A DNA stretch of 26,224 nt from DATKZB01 sp035528235 (GCA_035528235.1 DATKZB010000390.1:1-26224); one strand, 5' to 3'. Positions 12,930 through 20,426 are shown, counted from the stretch's first letter. Numbers and translations are program-made. Notes: generated by a model not told the origin, from the sequence alone.

Positions 12930-14316
12930 GACGCGTTTAGCCGCGGCCGGGACGGCCGCGCGCGGAGCGGACGAGTGTGCGATGGCCGAGCGGGCGATGG
13001 CCGAGTGTGCGCGGTGGGTCCCCGCACCCACCGCGCATCCGAACGGTTGCTCGCGGCGGGTACGGGGACCCGCCGCGCACAGGCTTGACCAGCGCTCTCG
13101 CGGCGGCCTGGGAAGGCCGCCGCGCGGCAAGGGACATCGTGGGCCCGGCGGGGCCGTGTGGCTGCTGGCGGCGGTGGCGCTGGCCGGCTGCGCGGGCCCG
13201 GCCGTCGAGGTCGTCGAGACCCGGCCGGCGATGGACACCGAGGTGACGGTCCGCGTGGTGGCCCCGAGCGAGAAGGTGGGCCGGCAGTGGTTGGCCCTGG
13301 CCTGGGCCGAGATGGACGAGTGCGTCGCCCGGCTCGACCGCCATCGCGAGGGCTCCGACGTGTGGCGGCTCAATAAGGAGGCGGGGCGCTGGCACGTGGA
13401 GGTGCATCCGCTGGTGACGAGTTGCCTGGCGGCCGCCAAGGAGGTCTACGACCTGACGGGCAAGGTGTTCGACCCGACGGTGGGCCCGCTGATCGAGTTG
13501 TGGCGCCAGGCCGAGAATCGCGGCCGGGAACCCACCGACGAGGAGATCGCGAAGGCCCGGGCGCTGGTGGGCATGGACAAACTCGAGATGATCGTGGCGA
13601 CGGTCCAGAAACCGCTCGACGAACTGGCGCCCGCGCCGCCGCGCTCGCCTCCGCCCACCCCGGACGAACTGACGCGGATGATGTACTCGGTGGGTCTGCG
13701 CGAGGGCATGCAAGTGGACCTGGGCGGCATCGCCAAGGGATACATCGCCGGCCGGATGGCCCGGCGGCTCCAGCAAGCGGGCGCCGTGGCGGGCCTCGTG
13801 GCCGCCGCCGGCGACGTGTACGGCTTCGGCCATCGCCCCGCCGGCGTTGCGGGCGAAAACCGCGACCGGCGATGGGGCGTCGGCGTCCAGGACCCGCGGT
13901 ATCCCGATGACCGTTCACATCTGTATACGGCCATTCGCATTTGCGACCAGGGCGTCGACACCAGCGGGCACTATTACCGGGGCTTCTGGATCGGCGACAA
14001 ACGGTTCAGCCACATCCTCGATCCGCGCACGGGCCGGCCGGTCGAGACCCGCCTGGCAAGCGTGACGGTCGTGGCCGACGACTCGGCCACCTCCGACGCC
14101 CTCGCGACGGCCATCGCCGTGCTCGGCGTGCGGGAAGGGCTGGCGCTGGTCGAGACGCTCGACGGCATCGAGTGCCTGCTGCTGGAGACGGCGCCGGTAC
14201 CGGCCTCGGTGGGCGGCACCGACGAGACGACCGACGAGGCGCCGCTCATCGCCCACCGTTCGAGCGGCTTTGCGGCGATGGAATACGATCCGGGCGGCGC
14301 CCCGCCGCACGATTGA
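12916..14316 (+). CDS. ApbE-like FAD:protein FMN transferase, lipoprotein with anomalous N-terminus
   Basis: Mature ApbE family enzyme, by family attaching FMN to Thr/Ser of exported redox proteins using FAD and Mg2+. Motifs: GGIAKGYIAGRMARRL, AAAGDVYGFG, TSGHYYRGFWIGDKRFSHILDPRTGRPV and the Mg-site region ADDSATSDALATAIAVLG. A lipobox LLAAVALAGC ends at the Cys codon 13189. The start is unclear. The ATG at 12916 has GGAG 7 nt upstream and overlaps hypD, but it puts about 80 residues encoded by palindromic repeats before the signal helix. The GTG at 13156 gives a signal of only 11 residues with no positive charge. Repeats seem to have invaded the 5' end. It carries a Pro-rich insert (LAPAPPRSPPPTPDEL). 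Confidence 0.85.
   Translation: MENFRTRLAAAGTAARGADECAMAERAMAECARWVPAPTAHPNGCSRRVRGPAAHRLDQRSRGGLGRPPRGKGHRGPGGAVWLLAAVALAGCAGPAVEVVETRPAMDTEVTVRVVAPSEKVGRQWLALAWAEMDECVARLDRHREGSDVWRLNKEAGRWHVEVHPLVTSCLAAAKEVYDLTGKVFDPTVGPLIELWRQAENRGREPTDEEIAKARALVGMDKLEMIVATVQKPLDELAPAPPRSPPPTPDELTRMMYSVGLREGMQVDLGGIAKGYIAGRMARRLQQAGAVAGLVAAAGDVYGFGHRPAGVAGENRDRRWGVGVQDPRYPDDRSHLYTAIRICDQGVDTSGHYYRGFWIGDKRFSHILDPRTGRPVETRLASVTVVADDSATSDALATAIAVLGVREGLALVETLDGIECLLLETAPVPASVGGTDETTDEAPLIAHRSSGFAAMEYDPGGAPPHD
13009..13078. repeat. Two-hairpin palindromic element, copy 2 (hypD-apbE region)
   Basis: Hairpin 1 at 13009-13036 (11-bp stem, loop CCCCGC) and hairpin 2 at 13052-13078 (10-bp stem, loop ACGGGG), same order and orientation as copy 1. 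It lies inside the open frame upstream of the apbE-like lipobox and contains no stop codon in that frame. Confidence 0.7.
13099..13126. repeat. Orphan GGGA-loop hairpin repeat
   Basis: Third copy of the perfect 11-bp GC stem with GGGA loop, followed by CG as in the other two copies (2440-2467, 11317-11344). The TACAACGC end is missing here. It is in frame 30 nt before the GTG at 13156. Confidence 0.65.
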
Positions 14317-14376
14317 CGGCAGCCGGCCCCTGCCGCGAGGAATAGCGGGCCGGCCCATGCACAAGGAGGTCCTGCC

Positions 14377-14775
14377 GTGTGGAATCGCTGCGCCCTTCTG
14401 ATAAGCATCCTGACGGTCCTCCTCGTCGCGCCGGCGACCCAGGCCGAGCCCATCGTCGTGCCGCTGGCGAAACAGGCCCCGACGATCGACGGCCATATCG
14501 AGCTGGCCGAGTGGTCGGCCGCCGCCGCGTTCGACGGCTTCGGCCGCGACGGCCAACTGCTCCGGCGGCGGGCCCAGGGTTGGGTGGCCGCCACGGCCGA
14601 CACGCTGTACGTCGCCATCCGGAGCCAGTTGCCCGCCGAGGGCGCGCTGGCCGCCGCCGTCGATCGCGACTCGCCCAAGGTCGTCTTCGACGACGCCGCC
14701 GTCCGCGATTACATCGCCGCCGTCCGGCACCTCGCCGCCGCCGGCTTCCCAGCCCTCGCCCCGCCGGGACGCTAA
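14377..14775 (+). CDS. Truncated or chimeric secreted CBM9-like protein
   Basis: 132 residues. The start is firm: GTG at 14377 with a perfect AAGGAGGT site 6 nt upstream. A signal peptide (MWNRCALLISILTVLLVAPATQA) is followed by the beginning of a family-9-type carbohydrate-binding/DOMON-like domain (APTIDGHIELAEWSAAAAF, GWVAATADTLYVAIRS, DRDSPKVVFDDA). Such domains normally continue for another 80-100 residues. Here the sequence turns after about residue 107 into a helical tail (VRDYIAAVRHLAAAGFPALAPPGR) that looks like the end of an unrelated protein. I infer an old deletion fusing two genes. It probably does not bind sugar. Confidence 0.6.
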   Translation: MWNRCALLISILTVLLVAPATQAEPIVVPLAKQAPTIDGHIELAEWSAAAAFDGFGRDGQLLRRRAQGWVAATADTLYVAIRSQLPAEGALAAAVDRDSPKVVFDDAAVRDYIAAVRHLAAAGFPALAPPGR

Positions 14776-14785
14776 CGGAGAACCT

Positions 14786-14863
14786 ATGTCCTCGCGCACC
14801 GCCACCCTCGCCCTGGCAGTAGCAGGCCATGCTGCACAATCGCCTATCTACCCACGCCGCTGA
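14786..14863 (+). pseudogene. Truncated gene start (signal-peptide fragment)
   Basis: ATG at 14786 has GGAG 5 nt upstream and encodes MSSRTATLALAVAG, the beginning of a typical signal peptide. After about base 14822 the composition changes and the frame closes at 14861-14863. I read this as the 5' stub of a host gene cut by the insertion or deletion that brought in the TIR cassette. The rest of that gene is not in the window. Confidence 0.45.
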
Positions 14864-15185
14864 ACCGCCAGGCAGGAGGCTGCCGTTTTGGCATGCCCCA
14901 GGTGCTGCATGCTGTCACAGTGGCACCCACCACACCTAGCGGCTGGGGCGTAAGCCGCTTCTCGCTACGAGACCGATATCTGACTGATTGGCACAGCACT
15001 TGCCACTACACGTAGAAGAATCGGAACGGCACGGGCCAGCACAGCAAGTACGGCTCGGCCGACACCTCTGGCTAGCGGCTTGCTGGCTTCTGGATGCCTG
15101 GCCACGCCACGCTTGTCCTGGTAATGTCCTTGTGCCCGTCTGGCGCGCGTTGGGCGGGTGGCACCAACCTATTGGAGGTCGGCTA
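14864..15185. other. Gene-poor left end of the low-GC cassette
   Basis: About 320 bp of lower-GC sequence between the junction and the DUF2188 gene. No convincing gene, transposase remnant, integrase, att repeat or tRNA was seen. TTGGCA at 14988-14993 with TAGAAG at 15013-15018 (19-bp spacing) is a weak promoter candidate. The ribosome site of the next gene (GGAGG, 15174-15178) lies at its right edge. Confidence 0.4.
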
Positions 15186-15419
15186 ATGGCAAGTCGGAAG
15201 ACATACCACGTGACACCTAGGTCTGATGGTGGCTGGAACGTCAAGGCCGAGAAGGCGGCCCGCGCATCAAGCACCCACGGCGAGAAGGCTCACGCTGTTG
15301 ACCGCGCCAGAGACTTGGCGAAGTCTCAGCCGCTCGGCCAGGTGATCATCCATAAGAAGAACGGGACCATCCAGACTGAGCACACCTACGGCAAGGATCC
15401 GTATCCGCCGAAGGGTTGA
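15186..15419 (+). CDS. DUF2188 family small protein
   Basis: 77 residues matching the DUF2188 pattern: YHVTPRSDGGWNVKAEKAARASSTHGEKAHAVDRARDLAK, then QVIIHKKNGTIQTEHTYGKDPYPP. The family is small, basic, alpha/beta, of unknown function, and often found beside accessory genes. ATG at 15186 has GGAGG 7 nt upstream. It is the first gene of the cassette and ends 75 bp before the first TIR gene. Whether it belongs to the system or is a passenger cannot be told from one example. Confidence 0.8.
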   Translation: MASRKTYHVTPRSDGGWNVKAEKAARASSTHGEKAHAVDRARDLAKSQPLGQVIIHKKNGTIQTEHTYGKDPYPPKG

Positions 15420-15494
15420 TGCAGGCGGTACCCGTGCGTCGGGATAGGCCCATCGGGGCAATATCTGGCGCACCTTTAGCGAAAGGGGGGCCGC

Positions 15495-15980
15495 ATGCCC
15501 GTCTTCATCTCGCACAGGACAGCGGACGACACCATTGCCCAGAATGTGGCGTGGCGGCTAAAGAGTCTCCACGAAATTCAGTGCTACGTTGATAACTTTG
15601 ATCGAGAAGCGGACGCCGCTCGGAGTACCCGGAACATCACCAGCCTGATTCTTCGCAGGCTCGATATGTGTACGCACCTTCTGGCCATTGTGACGCGGAA
15701 TACGGAAGGTTCGTGGTGGGTGCCCTTTGAGATAGGCGTGGCAAGAAAGGCGCCCAGAGCCATTGCCACTTTAACCAACCTGGGGCTGGGCCTCCCCCAG
15801 TATCTAGAAGAATGGCCTGTTCTGCGGGGCGAAGATGCTACCGATAAGTTCGCGGCTATCTACAAGAGGCATAGGATAGACGCGAGGCGAACGCTTCTTG
15901 AGAAAGTCGCCTCTGTCGCCGACCAGGATCGCCTGGTGGGATCTTTCCACACGGAGTTGAAGAGGGCACTCGCCCAGTGA
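15495..15980 (+). CDS. Short TIR-domain protein (Toll_2-like)
   Basis: A 161-residue single-domain protein. It opens with the TIR box-1 strand and loop (MPVFISHRTADDTIAQNVAWRLK), continues with a strand CYVDNF and a helix, then LLAIVTRN and SWWVPFEIGVARKAPRAIATL. The Glu in this last motif (E79) sits where TIR NAD-hydrolases carry the catalytic Glu. By family such domains cleave NAD+ or make cyclic ADP-ribose signals. No other domain is attached. ATG at 15495 follows a G-run acting as ribosome site. AGA/AGG Arg codons and T/A-ending codons are common here, unlike the host genes. The next TIR gene begins 55 bp later. Confidence 0.75.
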   Translation: MPVFISHRTADDTIAQNVAWRLKSLHEIQCYVDNFDREADAARSTRNITSLILRRLDMCTHLLAIVTRNTEGSWWVPFEIGVARKAPRAIATLTNLGLGLPQYLEEWPVLRGEDATDKFAAIYKRHRIDARRTLLEKVASVADQDRLVGSFHTELKRALAQ

Positions 15981-16035
15981 GGGATGGCACATGAGGCGCA
16001 ACCCACTTGCAGAGGCCATTTTTAGGAGTCTGTTG

Positions 16036-16533
16036 ATGCCGCAGAAACCTAAGGTCTTTGTCAGTTACCAGCACTCGAACGACCAGTGTTGGTACGATAC
16101 CTTCAGCGCCCGCTTCGGCGAGGCGTATGAGTTGTTCACCGACACGTCTGTGGACCGCGAGATCAACAGCGAGAACGCCACATACATCGACCGGAAGATC
16201 CGCGAAGAGAACATCACTGGCAGTTCGATCACCATCGTTCTTTGCGGCCTGACGACGTGGAAGCGCAAGTTCGTCGACTGGGAGATACATGCGACGCTCG
16301 ACAAGCAACACGCTCTCTTGGGCATCATCCTCCCTACAAACCGGCCGAATGCCGCCGGCAACTGGGTGGTTCCAGGCCGGTTGCATGACAATATTGCACC
16401 CGGATACGGGCACTGGATCCACTGGACCGAAGACCCCAAGGCGCTCGCCGATGCCATTGCTACGGCCAAGGACAAGGCGCGGTTTACGGGCAACATACGC
16501 AACGAGCAGAAGCAGATGCCAAGGAACCTGTAG
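16036..16533 (+). CDS. ThsB-like TIR protein (DUF1863/MTH538 family)
   Basis: 165 residues of the DUF1863 (MTH538-like TIR) family. Seen: KVFVSYQHSNDQCWYDTFSARFG, ELFTDTSVDREINSENATYIDRKIREENITGSSITIVLCG, then TTWKRKFVDWEIHATLDKQHALLGIILP. E83 in VDWEIHATLDK is the conserved, predicted catalytic Glu. In Thoeris defence, ThsB proteins of this family sense infection and make a cyclic ADP-ribose-type messenger from NAD+. The ATG at 16036 has AGGAG 7 nt upstream and gives the usual family start; an upstream ATG at 15991 is also possible. Its stop codon overlaps the start of the membrane-protein gene. Confidence 0.85.
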   Translation: MPQKPKVFVSYQHSNDQCWYDTFSARFGEAYELFTDTSVDREINSENATYIDRKIREENITGSSITIVLCGLTTWKRKFVDWEIHATLDKQHALLGIILPTNRPNAAGNWVVPGRLHDNIAPGYGHWIHWTEDPKALADAIATAKDKARFTGNIRNEQKQMPRNL

Positions 16534-17249
16534 TGATCCTCTTCGCAGCACAGATTGTGCTTGCGGCTGAAGACGCGCCGACCGGGCACGCCCAGGCAGG
16601 TGCTTGGTGGGGGGACCTCCTGCGCGTGGCGTTTGAGGGCGGCGGTGTCTCAGTGCACCTGGGGCCGATGATCCTCATGGCCTCGGCAATCCTGGTCTGC
16701 GTGTGGGGCTTCTTCTGGGCACGGCGACTGAAGCGGCGCCCGCCCAAGTGGGATACTACGGCAGTGACGCTGAAGTTCGGCAATCTGGCCGAAGTCCAGA
16801 TTCAACCCAACCACGAGACTGTCCGCATCGCGTTTCAGGCCTGGGTTGAGATCCGCACCCGAAAGGTGGGTCTGCCCTTTGACCAAGAGCACGACGTCAT
16901 TGCCGACGTCTACGACTCATGGTACAGGTTATTCGGGGTACTGCGAGATCTGACCAAGAGCATCCCGGCGCACCGTATGCGGGAATGTGAAGATACATGT
17001 AAGTTAGTTGGCATTATGCTCAGGGTCTTGAACGAGGGGTTGCGGCCGCACCTCACTCGCTGGCAAGCCAGATTCCGCCAGTGGTACGAGGCCGAAAAGA
17101 AGGCAACAGGCAGCGAGAGAAGGTCCCCGCAGGACATCCAGCGCGGCTTCCCCCAATATGCCGAACTGGTGGCGGACCTGAAACGGGTAAACGCCGGATT
17201 CCTTGAGTTCGCGGCGTCCCTGGCTCGCCTCGCTGGCTGCGAGCGATAG
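16533..17249 (+). CDS. Membrane protein of unknown family linked to TIR genes (candidate effector)
   Basis: 238 residues. The GTG at 16533 shares its G with the TAG of the TIR gene (1-nt overlap) and has AAGGA 7 nt upstream, so translation is coupled. A short hydrophobic N-terminus (1-12) is followed by a transmembrane helix at about 44-63 (LGPMILMASAILVCVWGFFW) with a positive flank (RRLKRRPPK), placing the rest in the cytoplasm. That part is mostly helical with distinctive motifs: AWVEIRTRKVGLPFDQEHDVI, VYDSWYRLFGVLRDL, VLNEGLRPHLTRWQARFRQW and PQDIQRGFPQYAELVADL. I recognise no named domain and no catalytic triad. Position suggests a membrane-acting effector or sensor for the TIR pair. Confidence 0.7.
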   Translation: MILFAAQIVLAAEDAPTGHAQAGAWWGDLLRVAFEGGGVSVHLGPMILMASAILVCVWGFFWARRLKRRPPKWDTTAVTLKFGNLAEVQIQPNHETVRIAFQAWVEIRTRKVGLPFDQEHDVIADVYDSWYRLFGVLRDLTKSIPAHRMRECEDTCKLVGIMLRVLNEGLRPHLTRWQARFRQWYEAEKKATGSERRSPQDIQRGFPQYAELVADLKRVNAGFLEFAASLARLAGCER

Positions 17250-17379
17250 CGCGCGTGCCCCTCGGTTACCAGGACAGAGCACCGGCGCCTTTGGTGCCAA
17301 GGTTGCCTGGCGCACCGCATTCCCAAGGTCATAGCTTGGGCCCAGAGGCCTGGGCCCCTCTGCGTCACCCGCCGACGTC
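17250..17379. other. Right end of the low-GC cassette
   Basis: A convergent gap between the membrane-protein gene and the minus-strand beta-helix gene. It contains a possible hairpin (CAGAGG 17343-17348 with CCTCTG 17357-17362) within a GGGCCC-rich stretch, which may terminate the cassette. I found no direct repeat shared with the left junction near 14823. Confidence 0.35.
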
Positions 17380-19605
17380 TTACTCGGCCCGCGAGAAGTC
17401 GAAGTCGAGCGTGGCGTAGCCGTCGATCTCGAAATGCTCGACGACGATCTCGACCGTCTTGGCCGCATCGAGCGTCAGCGCGGCGGTGTTGCGGGTCGGG
17501 CCGTGCCACGCCCAGTTGTCGATGACGGCCTTGCCGTCGACCGTGACGCGGACGCCGTCGTCGCTCAGCGTCACGAACTCCCACTTGCCCGCCGTCAGGG
17601 GGATCTTGGTGGTGGCGATCATGCCGAAGTGATCGCCGCCCATCTTCGCGGCCGTGACCTTGTCGGAGACCCCCTGGTCGCTCGGTCCGCCGTACCCGTA
17701 CCGCAGCGCGATCCGCCCGGTCTCGGCCGAGACGGCCGTCGGTCCCTTGGCAAGGCGGTGGTAGCCTTCCAGGTCCTCGCGCGGGTCGACGTCCGGGGTC
17801 CACTTGAAGAACGTCACGTTCCACGTGGCCGCGATCAACGTGCCGGCAACGTCCTGGCGGAACCCGTCGGCGCTGACGTGCATGACGTAGGGATGGACGC
17901 CCGGCCCGGCGGCCTCGATGGCGTACTGCGGCGGGGCGTCTTTCTCGGCGGCGGCGAGGCGGCCCGCGACGCCCGCCCCCTCGACGGTCACCTTCAGGCC
18001 CCGCGGCATCTCGTGCAGGTCGTAGACGACCGCGCGGCCGGTCGCCTCGCGCAGACGCACCAGCGGCGAGGCGTGGTCCCACGGTCCCCACTCGGTCATG
18101 ACGATGTGCTGGCGGCCGCGCAGGGCCGGCCGCGCGCCCACCGGCCGCGTCTTGCCGAAGACGGGATACTCGGGCGTCGGCGCCGGGTCCACCTTGACGG
18201 CGTCGTCGCGCGTGACCTTGTAATCGGGCTCGGCCACGAGGTCGCGGCCGACGTCGGTCAGCGTGTTGGGTCCGATCGTGACGTCGCCCGTCCCGCGGAA
18301 GTGGAAGGCCAGGACGTCGCCCTTGAAGGTGTTGGCGGCGATGAGGTTGTCGGTGGACTCGATGCCGTTGGCCTTGGCCCAACCGCGTTTCATGAAGTCG
18401 GGGTTCGGCCCGCCCCAGTAATGCACGCCGCACTTGTTCCCCTCGAAACGGTTGTGGACGACGCGGTTGCCGCGCCCGTGCTCGATGTTCACCCCGCCGC
18501 GCTCCAGCCCGTAACCCATCTCGCCGTTGGCCTCGAAGACGTTGCCCGCGATGAGCGTATCCTGCGAGTACCCGCCCCAGATGCCGCAGATGGCGTTCCC
18601 GACCAGGCGGTTGTTCAGGAACCGGTTGCCGAACGAGAAAGTCATCTCGATGCCGTGGGCCGGGGCGTACGAAAAGTCGTTGCCGATGAGCAGGTTGCCC
18701 GTGTTGCCGCGACGCTTGTACCACTCGACGGGGTGCTCGCCGGCCTCGCCGAGGGCCTCGCGTCCGGCGAATCCGAAGAACCCGTCGCCGCCGTGCGTGA
18801 CGGAGTTCTCGGCGATGACGTTCTCGTTGTTCTGCTCGAACGCCAGGATGCCGGCCGAGTCCTGGCCCCGGTTATAGACCTTGTGGCTGTAACCGCGCAC
18901 GCAAAAGTCGATGGCGTTGCGGCTGACGACGTTGCGGCTGGAGCGCCACATCGCCACGCCCCACCCGGAGTTGAACGAAAAGTCGTTGTCGTAGACCTTC
19001 GAGTCGTTCACGCCGTCCAGGCACAGGGCGTTCTGGCCGTGATAGACGCGCGAGTTACACACGGTCACGCGGCTCGAGTCCTCGACGTAGATGGCGGCGC
19101 CGTACTGCGTCAGCCACTGGTTCTCGTCGTTCTGGTGCGGGAACATCCAGTCGGCGCCGTCCTCGGCAGCGGGGGTCGACCGCAGGTACGCCCGCCGGTT
19201 GTCCGAGGCGTCGACGGCGTCGAGGACGAGTCCGTCGGCCTTCGTCGCCCAGAGACCGCCCCAGAAACCCGAGACCCGCGCGCCGCGGATCGTGACGTTC
19301 GCCTGGCCGCTGAGCCGGATGCCGTACCCCTTGTACTCGTCGGGCCGACGGTCCGCGGGCGACCCGCGAAGGACCGACCCCTCGGCGAACTCGATCGTGA
19401 TGTCCGGCGCGGCGATCTGGATCACGCCGTCGCCGTTGGCATCCTCGATGACCGTCCCCGCCGGAATCACGATGCAGCACGATTCCCTGACGACCGTATC
19501 GTCGGCGGTGACCTCCACCCGTGGCAGATTGGGCCGTGTGGCCGAACAGCCCGCCTGTGCCATCATGACGAGAACGGCCGCTGCGAGAAGCATGCGGGAA
19601 TCCAT
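17380..19605 (-). CDS. Right-handed beta-helix lipoprotein with C-terminal PA14-like domain
   Basis: 741 residues. The signal peptide ends in a lipobox-like AQAGC (Cys20; Gln at -3 is unusual). About residues 55-470 are repeated parallel beta-helix rungs of the NosD/pectate-lyase type, each with N-x-(V/I) turns (SSRVTVCNSRVYHGQNALCLDG, SSRNVVSRNAIDFCVRG, TGNLLIGNDFSYAPAHGIEM). A linker domain follows. The last 90 residues look like a PA14-type sugar-binding module (WEFVTLSDDGVRVTVDGKAVIDNW, VEIVVEHFEIDGYATLDF). By family such proteins bind or cut polysaccharides at the cell surface; no specific catalytic residues were identified. ATG at 19605 has GGAGG 8 nt upstream. It is a single-gene unit. 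Confidence 0.82.
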   Translation of the reverse strand: MDSRMLLAAAVLVMMAQAGCSATRPNLPRVEVTADDTVVRESCCIVIPAGTVIEDANGDGVIQIAAPDITIEFAEGSVLRGSPADRRPDEYKGYGIRLSGQANVTIRGARVSGFWGGLWATKADGLVLDAVDASDNRRAYLRSTPAAEDGADWMFPHQNDENQWLTQYGAAIYVEDSSRVTVCNSRVYHGQNALCLDGVNDSKVYDNDFSFNSGWGVAMWRSSRNVVSRNAIDFCVRGYSHKVYNRGQDSAGILAFEQNNENVIAENSVTHGGDGFFGFAGREALGEAGEHPVEWYKRRGNTGNLLIGNDFSYAPAHGIEMTFSFGNRFLNNRLVGNAICGIWGGYSQDTLIAGNVFEANGEMGYGLERGGVNIEHGRGNRVVHNRFEGNKCGVHYWGGPNPDFMKRGWAKANGIESTDNLIAANTFKGDVLAFHFRGTGDVTIGPNTLTDVGRDLVAEPDYKVTRDDAVKVDPAPTPEYPVFGKTRPVGARPALRGRQHIVMTEWGPWDHASPLVRLREATGRAVVYDLHEMPRGLKVTVEGAGVAGRLAAAEKDAPPQYAIEAAGPGVHPYVMHVSADGFRQDVAGTLIAATWNVTFFKWTPDVDPREDLEGYHRLAKGPTAVSAETGRIALRYGYGGPSDQGVSDKVTAAKMGGDHFGMIATTKIPLTAGKWEFVTLSDDGVRVTVDGKAVIDNWAWHGPTRNTAALTLDAAKTVEIVVEHFEIDGYATLDFDFSRAE

Positions 19606-19677
19606 GGTCTGGCCTCCAATCCTTACGGTGCGCCCGCCATCTTAGCAGCCACCGACCCTCACGCGAGGAGATTGTAG

Positions 19678-19941
19678 AATCCGTAGGCGGCGGATACTCT
19701 TTACATCCTCCCTCGCCCCAACGGGGCGGTGGGATGTAGCCACGGGTGGAGCGGCGTGGCCGCGTAGCGGCCCGACGCGCAACCCGTGGAACCCGTGGGA
19801 GGCGGATATTCTGTGCATTCTCTTTCGCCCCAACGGGGCGAAGGGATGTAGCCACGGGTGGAGCGGCGTGGCCGCGTAGCGGCCCGACGCGCAACCCGTG
19901 GAATCCGTGGGAGACGGATATTCTTTCGCCCCAACGGGGCG
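19678..19941. repeat. Left repeat array of RAYT element 2 (two full and two partial copies)
   Basis: Tandem palindromic units starting CGCCCCAACGGGGCG at 19714, 19826 and 19927 (spacing 112 and 101 bp). Each full unit continues with GTAGCCACGGGTGGAGCG, a GGCCGC/GCGGCC hairpin and CGCAACCCGTGG. A partial leading piece lies at 19678-19698. Orientation is opposite to the array right of the transposase. The rest of the gap 19606-19713 shows no gene. Confidence 0.75.
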
Positions 19942-19973
19942 AAGGAGATTCCCGAACCGACGAAAGGACACCT

Positions 19974-20426
19974 ATGCCCGGCACCTACTCCCAGATTCTC
20001 CTGCACATCGTATTCAGCACCAAGAACCGGGAACCGTGGATCAAGTCCGAAATCGCTGAACGTCTGTATCCATACATGGGCGGAATCGTCCGCGCCGAGA
20101 AGGGCGTGCTCTACGACATCGGCGGCGTCGAAGACCACGTTCACCTGTACCTGCGGTGGCGAACGGACGAGTCGGTGTCTAATCTGATGCGCACGGTGAA
20201 GGCGCGTTCGTCGAAGTGGGTGCACGGCACCTTTCCCGCCCTCGGCCCGTTTGCGTGGCAGGAGGGGTACAGCGTCTTCTCCGTCAGCAAGTCCCGGGAA
20301 GAGGCCGTGAAGAAGTACATCGAGGCACAGGCCGCGCATCACAAGAAAGAGGACTTCCAGTCCGAACTTCTGCGAATGCTCCGTGCGCACGGCGTTGAGT
20401 TCGACGAGCGGTATGCGTTTGACTGA
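19974..20426 (+). CDS. REP-associated tyrosine transposase (RAYT, IS200-like Y1 family), copy 2
   Basis: 150 residues, complete. The HUH-type motif is HVH (residues 55-57 in GGVEDHVHLYLRW), the catalytic tyrosine is Y115 in KKYIEAQAAHHKKEDF, and the end ERYAFD parallels PRYVWD of copy 1. Both proteins share length and motif positions but differ widely elsewhere, so they are separate lineages rather than a recent duplication. ATG at 19974 has AAAGGA 6 nt upstream; the longer open frame upstream only translates the repeat array. Palindromic arrays on both sides are presumably its substrates. Confidence 0.9.
   Translation: MPGTYSQILLHIVFSTKNREPWIKSEIAERLYPYMGGIVRAEKGVLYDIGGVEDHVHLYLRWRTDESVSNLMRTVKARSSKWVHGTFPALGPFAWQEGYSVFSVSKSREEAVKKYIEAQAAHHKKEDFQSELLRMLRAHGVEFDERYAFD

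Noticed and set aside
14823..17379. Attachment-site repeats or integrase bounding the TIR cassette
   Set aside because: The two ends were compared by eye and no direct or inverted repeat of convincing length was found; no recombinase gene is present.
17434..19677. 747-codon plus-strand frame opposite the beta-helix lipoprotein
   Set aside because: Antisense shadow; the minus strand has a lipoprotein signal, beta-helix rungs and a GGAGG ribosome site.
19746..19973. N-terminal extension of RAYT copy 2
   Set aside because: The open frame only translates the palindromic array; AAAGGA before the ATG at 19974 and the matching length of copy 1 fix the start.
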